From NCBI GenBank assembly GCA_050084515.1, contig CM114271.1, forward strand, positions 35,402,001-35,466,000: 64,000 bases of DNA. The letters are read 5' to 3'. The position numbers were made by a program, and so were the translations under genes. The notes beneath the pieces are model-generated. The model searched no databases and had not been told where the DNA came from. It was given only the letters and a program-made list of their open reading frames with translations. This document shows positions 11,765 through 23,200 of this stretch, piece by piece. Origin of the DNA: Blasia pusilla (Eukaryota > Marchantiophyta > Marchantiopsida > Blasiales). How positions within the stretch are numbered: position 1 is the first letter of the stretch; every line of letters starts with the position of its first letter.

Positions 11765-13550
11765 TTCATGAGAAGTTGGGAGGACGACACACAATAGATC
11801 GATAGAACTTTGGAAACAATAGGAGGGCTCATTGTGGGTAGATGATGGATTTTCCATGTCTTGTCCACTCCTTTCAATCTTACATGGCACAGTCTAAAGG
11901 CATGTTAAGCAATGTTAATTCCCCGATGGCTTATTAATCAATTTCTTTCCATAAAAATCTAATAAGTAATTTAGTTTTGTAAAAAAATGACTTTGAAAAG
12001 GAAACAAGACATGAAAATGGAAGAAGAATCATGAATTTTTTAAAATAAGAAAATAGGGTCATGGTAATTTCAAGGAATTGTGAATAATTTTTTCAGGATA
12101 AATATTGGGAGTATTCACATTTTCAACCTTTTATGAAGTGAATTTCTGAAAAAAAAAAGAATTCTTTCTATTTCCAGAATAAAAAATACAAGTAGTTTCA
12201 AGTAGTTAATTTCATGTCATGAGGTTTAAAAAAAAATCTACAAGTTACGTACATCCGAATGGGATCCCTTATATTTATATATATATATATATACATATAT
12301 ATGAGATAAATATATCAACGTTGGTTGCATTAGTTTTTAAATTTTTGCATGGTATCTCTTGAACCCTCTGTTTTTTACATCAAATTACACGTACTTGCAA
12401 TTCAGATTTTTTTATTTATGTAAGATACATAGGAAAGATTGTGATGGTTTAAATAACAATCATATTTCAAAATTGCATTAATTATATCCTTGACCACCAA
12501 TCAAAAAAGAAGTCATCTAAGCTCCATGTTAGGGAATGGTGTGGATGTCACAACTATAAAACAAGTGCCTCCTTCATGCGCTTCTTCTTTTCGATCCATA
12601 TTTCATGGAAGGACTTCAGTTTAATCATATGGGGATCTTATAATCCTTCTATGATGTGCCCTCTTCATTTGGGGAAGTTATAATTCAATATGTATCATGT
12701 TGCAAAAGACGATTCATAAATTTATTGTGGGCATCCATTTTTTATGGAAAGATCTATGCTCTTCTCTTTAACATTATGTTGAGAGATTATTATTGAAAAT
12801 TTCTCTTTCCTTTCTCCATAAGTTTACCCATATGTTATGATGAATTTCTTTCTTGTGACCTAGAGGAGAGTGATTCTAAGTGAAATATTTTTTTATAGAG
12901 AGGTTCGTCCGTGAGGTTAAATTTTTTTGGAGACATTCATATTTATGATCATGATAAATTTTGGGGCATATTTTTTTTGGAAAGCTTCAAAGATCGCCAT
13001 GAGAGCAGAATATGAGTCATTGTATAGACCTTAGTCTAAGATCCACACGCTAGCATAGATCCAAGGAGTGAGTAATGTTCATGGATCAAATCTTGGAGTC
13101 TACACCTTGTACCAAGAATGTGATTATAACATATTGGCCCTAAATAAATGAATTTGCTAGAGTTTCCTAGATTTAAAAACTTTATCAAAATTTAGAAATC
13201 AATATGTGAATACAGATTTAGAGATTAAAAAATCCCCAAAAATATATGTAGAAACCAAAATGTAAGATTAGTAAATTTAATAATCTAAGAAAAATATTGT
13301 CTTAAAACTATCCAAATATTATTAGCCAACCAAAATCCCAAATATGTCATTTACTTTGAAGGATAATAGTATCACTACATGTATATATTAGGCCTACTTA
13401 AATAAGACTTCAACTTCTGTTTAGGAGAATGATGTTCTTCCGATATACTTATGAATTTCTTCACCTTTTATTGGTCTATGCCCAAATTGTTTCATGTAAG
13501 TTATTACTAACTTGATCTCATGACATGAAAGAAAATCCTTATAAGAGTCA
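11765..13550. other. AT-rich intergenic DNA with a TA microsatellite
   Basis: No gene is seen. A dinucleotide TA run occupies about 12268-12303. Frames are short and A/T-driven. The sequence has the look of decayed transposon DNA but no ends could be identified. Confidence 0.5.
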
Positions 13551-13733
13551 CCTATACTATTATTTGAGGAGCGGTTTTCAAATGGCGACACATGAGTGTT
13601 CACCACGTGTCATTTGAAGTCCATAAGTCCAGAATGTATTACTCGTGGCATGAGCGGGTATTTAGGTGGCATAATTGGGCATTTAGGGTTACAGGGACCA
13701 TGCATCGCAGGGTCCCTCACGGGGCCTAACTAC
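13551..13733 (+). mobile_element. Miniature Helitron, family B, 183 bp
   Basis: The sequence opens cCTATACTATTATTTGAGG (first base changed from T) and carries a GC stem (gggacc/ggtccc around 'atgcatcgcag') about a dozen bases before its end 'CCTAACTAC', a mutated CTAG. The body matches the element at 40090-40244 on the other strand, sharing 'gttcaccacgtgt' and the start. The two mutated termini mark it as an older copy. Confidence 0.6.
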
Positions 13734-16700
13734 TATAAATAGAGCTCATCAAAACCTTGGGTAGCATATTCATGTAGCTATAGCCTAAAGTTACAACCAA
13801 TTTCCAAAGACTAAATACAATTCCCCTCGAGCAAACCCATTGAGAATAAAGGTAGAAGGTCACTACCTTCAAAAAGATAATTTTTTTCCTTTCTCCCAAT
13901 ATGAAACTATGAATTAAAAAATATAATGACATTGGCTGTATGCCAAATATCAAATATATGTACTTCAGTCACACATGTCAATTTGACCACAATAACTACT
14001 CCTATCGTAAGTTTCTCCAAGAAGGAGCTTTGAACCCCTTCTTGTTATGGGATAATCCCTTCTTGATTTTCAAACACTTGTTTGATTGACACATGACACT
14101 CACGTATCAAGAAAATATGTTGGAAGCAATAAGAAAATCTCTTTTTGAACTTTTTTGAAACATGATTGACGTTGGGCAATGCTCTGGCTGCACCTCATTA
14201 TGGAGAACACGAATGACAACAAAATGAATTTTGTGAACAATGGAAGATGGAAAGGAGAATAATATCATATTTTGTACAACACATAAAAGAGAGAAATACC
14301 ATGAAATAAAAATCTTACCAAACCATAGTTTACAAAACTTCTCGAGCAAAACTTATGAGGTAAGAATAAAATTATATAAAAGATCAAAGATTAGGAGATA
14401 TTTGTGATGATCATACAAAGACATCCTATAAATGGGTGACACTCTTATCTAATGGCCTAATCTATTACATTCTTATCCTCCTTTAGGGATGATGGTGTTT
14501 TCCCACCTTGATAACATGCTTTAAATAAAAAAGAATCAAAAAATTTTATAATTAAATATGGACCATAAAAAATTTTCTTAAAGCAAAAATAAAGTAAGAA
14601 AGAGAGAAAATTTATACACTATTCACAATGAAAGTTCACAGCTAATTATAGCAATTCAACATAGTTTGTATATTAATTGGCATTTCTAGATCCGTACATA
14701 TGCCTTGTTTGTTTTATGCACTTGGCCACATTGTCCTTAGGAGTATAACTACTTCGTGGAAAATATATTTGATCACCCAAGAGAATAGATAGATATAATT
14801 CAACGGTTTGGGAAAATTATATTTATATTTTCAACAATGGAAATAGAAAATTTCAGTAACGGAAAGAGAACATCAAATTATGGTAAAGAAAAAGAAAATT
14901 TCAAGAAAAATCTCAAAATATAAAATCATTCCCATAGACATTTTAGCGATGAAAGCATGATCAAATTTTTATTTGGGGGACAGAGGGGAGGGGGGCAATG
15001 TACCAGACTATTTGTGGCAATTAAAAAAAAGGGAAAATTTCCAAGAGATATCCCAATAACATAAATCTAAGTTTAAATTCTTTAGCAATATATTTTTCAA
15101 TGAGAAGTTGACTCTTTTAAACATGTGGATTTAATTAAAAATTGAAAATTTATCTTACGAAAGGATACTTACCAAAATAAAAAAAGGTTTGCATCAACCT
15201 TTAGCTACTAAACGTAGATCTTACACAAAAATTCATTCACAACTCAAACTCAAAGTTTACACTTATTGGAACCAAATGGTTGAGCTTGATTGTACAAGTT
15301 TGCAAAGGAGGTTGATTCTTATTGGTGCATATATACCTCTGCAATGCACACATAAAAATTTCAGAAAATAACCTCCAAGGATTAATTTTATTTTGTTTAA
15401 AGAATTCTTGAGTCCATCAATTATGTGAGATTTCAACCCAATATGAGAACCTATGTTATCTTAGTACTATAGATGTGAATAAGGGTATAAGAATAAAAAA
15501 TATTTGTGGCACAAGAACTACATATAGGATTAAAGTACGCATGGATCAATATTCCTTTTTGTATCTATGTTTCTAAGAAGTAATGTGGCTTGGAAAGGAT
15601 GAGGGTTGTAAATTAATGGGAGAAGAAGGAGCAACGAGGATTGAGATGTAATAAATTTTCAATTTATGCACCTCCAATTCTCCAAGAATCCATCCAAAGG
15701 TTGGCTTGTTGCAAGCTTATTTTTTTCATTCCATTATGCATTTCTTGACTTCTTTCCTTATTGGGATGTTATTACCTTTTTTTTTCCTCTTTTATAGTTT
15801 TTTCAATATAGTAAAGTGGAGATTTATAAAGGTGGATCTTCCTTTACATATACTTTCATCCTAGGTGGACAAAAGAGAGTGCTATGCCAAAAAAATCTTC
15901 TAATTGGAGTCTTAAAACTCTTTTTTAGGCCTCCAAAAGATTAATGTTTTCTAATCCGTCCTCTACCATTAATATACACATCACATCCTCTCAAGAGTAC
16001 CCGCTTGATTCTTTCTTTCCAATAGAAGAAGATAATTATATTCTTCCAAAGCTTAAAATCATCCAATAAGAATCCATGGGCAAAATATCAACATCCCATT
16101 GATGTAAGTTAAATTTCAATATGAAAAAATTATCCTCTATTAGAAAAAGTAATTTTTCATTCCAAGAAAATATTATGTAATGAAAAAAATAGAAAAAATA
16201 CTCACTCTTTTAAAGTCACAAGACACCTCATTATTTAGTTAGAGTATTAACTCTATAGAAATTAAATGATCTTCCTTCTTTCATTTATAAATATAAATGA
16301 AATCATAAAAATTATGTTCATAGGTAATAAATCCAACATAGTAACTCATTTGATCTTTCCAAAAACTTTTGATTTTCCTAATTAAAAATATTCCTAATTA
16401 ATTTCTTAAAAGTCATAAAATATCCTCAATTTGCAATGAGTAATCTATATTATTATTATTAGAGACACATTTCAGTATAACCTATGGATTGGTTGATGGA
16501 TGCTACTTATGCCCTATTAAGTTCAATTTTTTTCAAATTTAGAATATCTCTAACGTCCCCTTTCATAGATATGTATTTGTTTACATTCTTCATATTCTGA
16601 TATTTCATATTATTCGTTCCTTTATCTTCTTCATTTGAATAGGATATTACACATATAAGTTGGACCGACCCCCACTTATTGTAACCATACATGAGATTCA

Positions 16701-16780
16701 ACAACCAAAATTTCTTTGCCTTCAAATCTATTCGTGGTCGGTGAAATCTAAACCCGAAGGCTATGCACACCAATACTAAT
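13734..16780. other. AT-rich intergenic DNA, no gene seen
   Basis: A long A/T-rich stretch with only short frames. A Helitron-like start 'TCTATATTATTATTATTAGA' occurs at 16444 but no matching 3' end follows nearby. Nothing else is supported. Confidence 0.5.
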
Positions 16781-16919
16781 GTTAGAGAGTGTCTCTTATT
16801 TTGCAAACTCCTATCGTCTTGACACTTAGTATTCTCGGCCAATATATTATTGTTAGAGAGTGTCTCTTATTTTGCACATTCCTATCGTCTTGACACTTAG
16901 TATTCTCGGCCAATACGAT
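16781..16919 (+). repeat. Tandem duplication, 71-bp unit
   Basis: 'gttagagagtgtctcttatt' and the 50 bases after it occur at 16781 and again at 16852, differing at only a few positions. The unit resembles the 5' portion of the family A miniature Helitrons ('gagagtgccttcttgatttg' and 'ttgacacgtgg'), so it may be a tandem array of a Helitron end. Confidence 0.75.
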
Positions 16920-18495
16920 CGCTTACTTTTTGAACCAGTTCAGTAATTGAAAAATTATTTAAAAAATAAATTTTGTGATAAAAAATTAAACCCTCAAAGT
17001 GGACGGACCTACACTAATGACTCTAATGACTCTGACATTATATAGCACTAGTAAGTGTTCGGAAGTGCCAATGGGATGCGGGCATTTTTTTTAAATACAA
17101 TAGGTCATCACGTCAAAATAATCTATACTATTAAAAGAGTCTAGGGTTCTGGCAGGGGCTTTCTTCGCATGACACGTGTCTGTTATGAAGGCCTACTGAC
17201 TTGCCACGTGTCCTTCCATACTCCCCTTCCAGGCCACGTTGGATTTTTGGGTGGCGGCGTATTTGTTATGATTATACCGTATATTTCTTGTACCAGAACC
17301 AACCATATGTTGTGTTAAAATTCAGTAGCCAGTAGCCGGTTTTTACCATTAAGGAAAGTAGTGGAGTTAGTGAACGACAGTTGCGATTTCATTCTACAAA
17401 ATCTAATTTGAAACCTAATCAGATTTGAAATGAGGGGTTGGACACTTTGGGGTCTTAGGAACAAGTATTTAACCACAAGACTCACATCGCGCTCTTCATT
17501 TGGGGAATTTTTTACACACATAGGAGGTGAGACTTAGATTTCCGTTTTTGATCATGTAAAAGCTAAACGAGTTTGCTTAAATTTATTGATTTTATATATT
17601 CGATTCTACTTTCTATTCTTTCTACTATTCTTTATGGAAAGGTTATACAACTTTCTCTTTTAACATGATTGTTGAGTAGAGAGTACATTTTGAAGACGGC
17701 TACTTTGTAAGTTTTCTCCTTCCAACATTGATTTTCCATGCTTTTGAATGTTGACATGCAAACCCAAAGATACACCAATGAGAATTTAACAACATTCTTC
17801 ATTTGCACAGAGGAAGAGGTGAGATGTCTAAGCATACAAAATGAAATCTACACAAGCAAAGGAAGCAATGCAATCAAGAAAACTTACCTTTCAAGTTCAA
17901 AGAAATACTACGGTGTTAAGCCGGCGGATACTCCACCTTCGGAGAGACACGGTCTCGATTTCTGAAAATGACTCAATCAGGTTGAGTCAGTCCAGGAAGA
18001 CTCAAGCAAAGTCATCCGAGAATGGGGACACGATTAGTTTGAAAGCGATGCCAAAGGGATTCACCACCCTGAGAACAGAGAGGAACCCTTCATCGAGTCA
18101 TCTTGTACTTGAAATTCCATTCAGATCCTTAGAGTATCATGATGGCCTACATCAAAGCGGCCTCTAAGTGACGATAGAAACCAAGCAAAGGAGAAATGCG
18201 TGCACTCTTGAAGAGTACATTCAAATCGATTAAGGACATCCAGTTGAAGAGAAAGTTCAAGGCCACGAACCAAGAGACTCTACATGAAGTTTAGTAGGAG
18301 TACAAAAAAGATGTCGAGGCTAGCTAAATAAAGGAGATCAATGCAAGTAGCGTTGCCTTCAAATTTAAAAAGCTCTCTATCAAAATGTAAGCAAAATTTG
18401 GTAATTGTGTGCATTTGGTCACTATGTATCCCTATGATAGAGATTGAGCACTCCCATCCCTAAAAACCTACTTGGCAAAAAATAAGATGTAGTGA

Positions 18496-19330
18496 ACGTC
18501 AAAATGCGCAGGGGAAGCGGGAGAGCCCTAGATTTAAGGCGTAAGGAGGCTAAAAAAACATGTCTTAAAACGCTCATGCTTGCCCAAATGAGATTATTAG
18601 CCAGGGCAAACAAGAAGGGAAGGGGGCAAACGACTGCGCTGAGCTTTCAGGAGTGCAAGGCTAAAACACCATAGCCCCAAGAAAATCGGTAGAGTATGCA
18701 GAGAGGAAGAGCTAGGCGAGATTTTAAATAAGACATGTGCCAGTGGCCTCTGCAGAGTAAGGGCGGGCAACAAGAGCGGCCTCTGCATGAGCAACGAAAA
18801 GAAAGGTCGGGGGTCGCGAGGGCGGGCATGAGGGCGCAAGGGCGCGCACCAGGGTGTCTGTGAACGTCAAACTGCAGGGACCAAACACGGGGAGAGCCCT
18901 GGATGGCAGACATAAGGGGAGGCCGAAAATAGAGCACATGGCTCAAGCTCGGCCGAGAACGCTCATGCTTGCCCAAAGGTGACATTGAGATCAGTCGACG
19001 AGAGCGGATCCTGCAGGCAAACAGCAAAGAAGGGCAGGGGGGCAACACGACCTGCGCTTGCGCTCAGGAGCGCAACCTCGAGCTAAAACACCATAGCCCC
19101 AAGAAAAATCCACAGAGCTGCGAGAGAGGAAGAGCTAGGCAAAGATTTCGAGCACAGAAGACCGGCCCGAGTGGCCTCCGCAGAGTGAACGAGGGCGCAA
19201 GGGCGCGCACCAGAGTGAGGCGATTACCGACGCGAGGGCGCAAGGGCGCAAGCAAGGGCGAGGCGCCGACCGAGAGGGAGGGCGAGGCGGAGAGAGGGAG
19301 CGCACTGGCCGCTTGGGCCTGTGCGAAATG
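18496..19330 (+). repeat. Diverged tandem duplication, 370-420 bp unit, GC-rich
   Basis: Paired landmarks recur in the same order: 'aacgtcaaa.tgc' at 18496 and 18863, 'aacgctcatgcttgcccaaa' at about 18569 and 18959, and 'aaaacaccatagccccaaga' at about 18662 and 19084, followed by 'gaggaagagctaggc'. Spacing varies from 367 to 422, so indels separate the copies. GC-rich open frames across it are low in complexity and not conserved between copies. Confidence 0.75.
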
Positions 19331-19352
19331 AGTGAGGAGGTCGGGCCCCCTT

Positions 19353-19431
19353 GGGCGGAGATCGGACCATCCGATCTCCGCCCCTTCATCCAACGGTTGA
19401 CACAACTCTGAGATCGGACCGTCCGATCTCA
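19353..19431. repeat. Two related perfect palindromes
   Basis: 19353-19366 is the reverse complement of 19370-19383 (14-bp arms, 3-nt centre). 19409-19419 is the reverse complement of 19421-19431 (11-bp arms, 1-nt centre). Both share the core 'agatcgga...tccgatct', so one palindrome sequence occurs twice within 80 bp. They flank an 'atccaacggttg' stretch. The arrangement resembles a duplicated dyad site for a dimeric DNA-binding protein, or palindromic debris. Confidence 0.85.
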
Positions 19432-19544
19432 CAGCCCTAAATTTGACGGTGCTGATGCACCTATGATCCTACATCGTCGGATTCGCCTGACCAAGATCTA
19501 ACGCTCCAAATCGAAAAAATCAGACGTTCGAAAATTATCAGGCC

Positions 19545-20190
19545 AAAATTCTCTTTTTTCATTTTTATTTTCCTGTTTTCATTTTTCATTTTCTTTCCTT
19601 CACTAATTTTTGTTTTCTTTCCCTCACTACTTTTTAAAAATTCCAATAAAATCATTTCTTCCCTTCTATTCTCCCGCTCTTAAAAAAAAATCATTATTTT
19701 TTCTCAAACTTTTCCCACTTCCCTTCCTATTTTTTTTCTCTATAATCTTTTCTATACTTTTTCCCATTTCACTTTTACTCTACTACATCATAAGTTCTAT
19801 TGTATTTCTTTCCAAGTTTTTCTTCTCAATCCCCCGTCTTTTTTAGGTTCCAAAGATTTTGATCCACTTTTTTCCTTTCTCTTACTTTTTCCTTACTTTC
19901 CCCTTCTTTCACTCTACTTTTTATTCTTCTCCACTTTCTCCCTTCCTTTCCATTTTAGTACCAAAATTTCATCTACTACATCACACCTTCTATCTTATTT
20001 CTTTTCAATATTATCTTCTCAATTCCCCGTCTTTTTGTCTCTGTTCAAAATAATTTTCTCCGCTCTTTTCCTTCGTCTTACTTTTTCCTTTCTTTTCGAG
20101 GGGAATTTTGAAGTTCATTATTAATTTCTTTCACTCTATGCTTTTTTTTCATCTTAATCTATTTCTCCACTTTCTTACCATTTTTCTCTT
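19545..20190 (+). repeat. Pyrimidine-rich tract, about 640 bp
   Basis: The plus strand is dominated by T and C with runs such as 'ttctctttttt' and 'cttcccttcctattttt'. Two internally similar halves occur: 'ctactacatca..' followed by 'aattccccgtctttt' appears around 19780 and 19972. It stands immediately before the first Helitron-gene exon. No frame in it looks coding. Confidence 0.7.
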
Positions 20191-20210
20191 CGTGTGTATA
20201 GCATATATTT

Positions 20211-23200
20211 TTGGATGTTGGGATGGAGCATCGTGCACTTCGTGATATTACAAATTTACCTCAAAGATTGCAACATGGAGAAGTACCTCCTGCTCCACTT
20301 GGTCTCCCCAACGTACGGTGCCCAAGTTCCTCCAATCTCTTTCAATTGTTGCGCTTTTGTGAGGGTGTTGAAATGCATTTTTTTCCATATAATCTAATAA
20401 GATGTTGGCCTTATTGTGTATATAGACTTCCTCTCCCAGAAAATCATGTAGATTTACGGGATTCTCGAAAGGTACTTCGTGCCGAGGCCCAAAAAAGAAA
20501 TCGAGCAATTCGTGCTCAAAAGTTAGGAGATCGAAGAAAACGACAACCACCCCCTCTCCTCATTGAATCATCTCCCACGTGAGTTTTTCCTATGGCCCAT
20601 ACTTTGCAATTTCGATTCTAATCCTTTTGAGCCAAATTTAGCCTACTCACCCAAATTTTTGGTGTTCGTTTCTAACATTTTTGCATGCAATCTGGTTGCA
20701 CAGACTTATTATTCCATCAAATCCAACTAGATTTCGTGACTTCCAAAAGGTATTACGTGGGGAGGCCCGGAAATGAAAACGACTTCTTCGTGCCAAGAGT
20801 TTAGCAATGAAAAAACAAAAAAATGCAATCTATCAACGAGATTACAAAAGAAGACGAGAAGTAAAAGGAGGAAGCCGTCACAACCTCTGACGATCATTTA
20901 CTATGCAAGACCTAATTTCTAGGTAAGGTAGTTGTAGGCATGGTATGTAGATTCTCGCGTTTCCTACATCACACATACATGCATTATCCATGAAATTTTG
21001 ATGATTATATTCTAATTTTGTGTTTGTAGGCCCGCGACCCACGAGGGGATTATGGACATGGACAATGTAACATGTAACATTCCTATTATGGAGGATATCT
21101 ATGTACCTCAAGATGAACAACCTATGACCATTATGGAGGATATATCCATTCAACAAGATGGTCAACTTACAAATGATGGTACAACAATGGTGGAGGAGAT
21201 ATCTATTCAACAAGAAGACAAGGTTATCAACAATGTTTCCACACACAATACATTTGAGGTATCTACTCATGTAACACCTAGAGATGTCGAGCAAGTATCT
21301 TCGGTATATCATGGATTAAAATCTCCCAACGGAAACTCCTCAATCACCAAATCATAATGTTGGACGAGTTTCAAGAGTTAACACGTCACGCAATGTTGCA
21401 CGAATTCGGAACTTCCACGAGAGCGATATAATGAAGTTAAGACTACGAGCAAGTATCAACCAAGTAACTGGGCGTCATACTATTGGTTCTATGACAGAAA
21501 CATGCCCTTCATGTTATGCCTTACATTAGAAGTGTGAAAAGGTAAAGAGTACAAGGTATCAAAACTCGCCTTTTGGAATGTGTTGTAATCATGGAAAAGT
21601 ACAACTACCTTTCTTAAGGTGTTGTCCTCCATTCTTGAAATCGTTGATTTCTGGTGTTGGAGCTGAAAGTCTTCATTTTCTTTCACACACTCGAGCTTAT
21701 AATTGTGCTCTTCAGTTAGCATCTATTGGAGCTCGAGTAAAGGAGCAAGTTGCTGGCACCGGACACTTTCGTATTCAAGGTGGAATTTATCACAGCATCG
21801 ACCCATTGCATGCCGATGAGGGGAGTAATCCCCAATTTGCTCAACTATACATCTACGATATTGAAAATGAATTGGAAAATCGAGAAAAAGTTATGTCTAA
21901 TGATCTCCGACCTGAGATCTTAAGAGGGTTGCAAGATATGTTACATGAACATAATCCCTATGTGAGGATATTTCAACACATTGCAAATGAGGCAAGTGGA
22001 TCTAATCTTTGTATCATTCTAAAGGCGCATGATCGAGGAATGGATTCAAATGTTATAGCTTCCCAAGCTGCATCCGAGGTTGCGGCAATCTTACACAGTG
22101 ATGGTAGTGAACATGTGAAGCCACGTGATATTATTGTCCAATTATATGGTGGAGGACTTCGTCGTATTTCAGATCTAAATGAAGCATATGTTCCATTACA
22201 TTTTGTTCTATTATTTCTCTATGGTGAAGCAGGATGGCATCCAGGAATACCTCTTGGGAGATTTGAGGAAACCACGAGTGCCAATATTCCTACTACATTG
22301 GATGGAGACATGGAAGGATCTGATGACTGTATTGAGGAAGAAAGAATTGATGATAAGATTCTTCATGAAGGAAGGAGAAAAATAGTTACAGCGCTACAAT
22401 TTGCCTCTTTTCGACTTCAAAACCGTGTTGGTGCCGTTGACGATAATCGTTTGCTTCGATTTGGGCGTCTTACTCAAGAGTACATGGTTGATTTGTATCC
22501 TACAGTAGAGATGCAACGACTATCTTGGGTTTGATTAAATCAAAAGGAGTTGCGAGCTGAATTATATCAAGGTCTAAAGGATATCCTATATCAAAGTGAC
22601 AGAGATGGTGCAAGGTTTGGGAGGCGTATTGTATTACCTCCTTCTTTTAGTGGAGGCCCAAGCCATATGCATCAACTTTATCAAGATTCAATGGCCATTG
22701 TGAGGCACCATGGGTAACCAGATTACTTTCTAACAATGACGTGCAATCCTAAATGGGAGGAGATCACTTCAACACTATTACCTGGTCAACAACCTGCTGA
22801 TAGACCAGATTTGATTGTGCGAGTTTTTGAGAAAAAAAAAAAGTTATTAAGGCTTATTCTCGAGAAGCACATATTGGGAAGGGTTGTTGGTTGCATTCAT
22901 GTGGTTGAATTCCAGAAAAGAGGTCTACCACATGTACATATTTTGATTATTCTTCATCATGAGGATAAGCCACGCTCAACATCTGATTATGATGATAGAA
23001 TATCTGCTGAGATTCCTAATCCAAACACTCATCCCAGACTTCATTCTTCTGTGGCTGATTGCATGGTTCATAGCCCATGTGGACAACTTAATCCCAAATG
23101 CTCCATGCATGGATAAGGAAATCAAGAAGTGTACCAAAGGTTCTCCTAAGCCCTTTGCAAGCATAACTACGGAGAGTGAGGATGGATATCCGATTTATCG

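Noticed and set aside
18969-19331. 120-codon GC-rich plus-strand frame
   Set aside because: Lies in a tandem duplication and is not conserved between the two copies.
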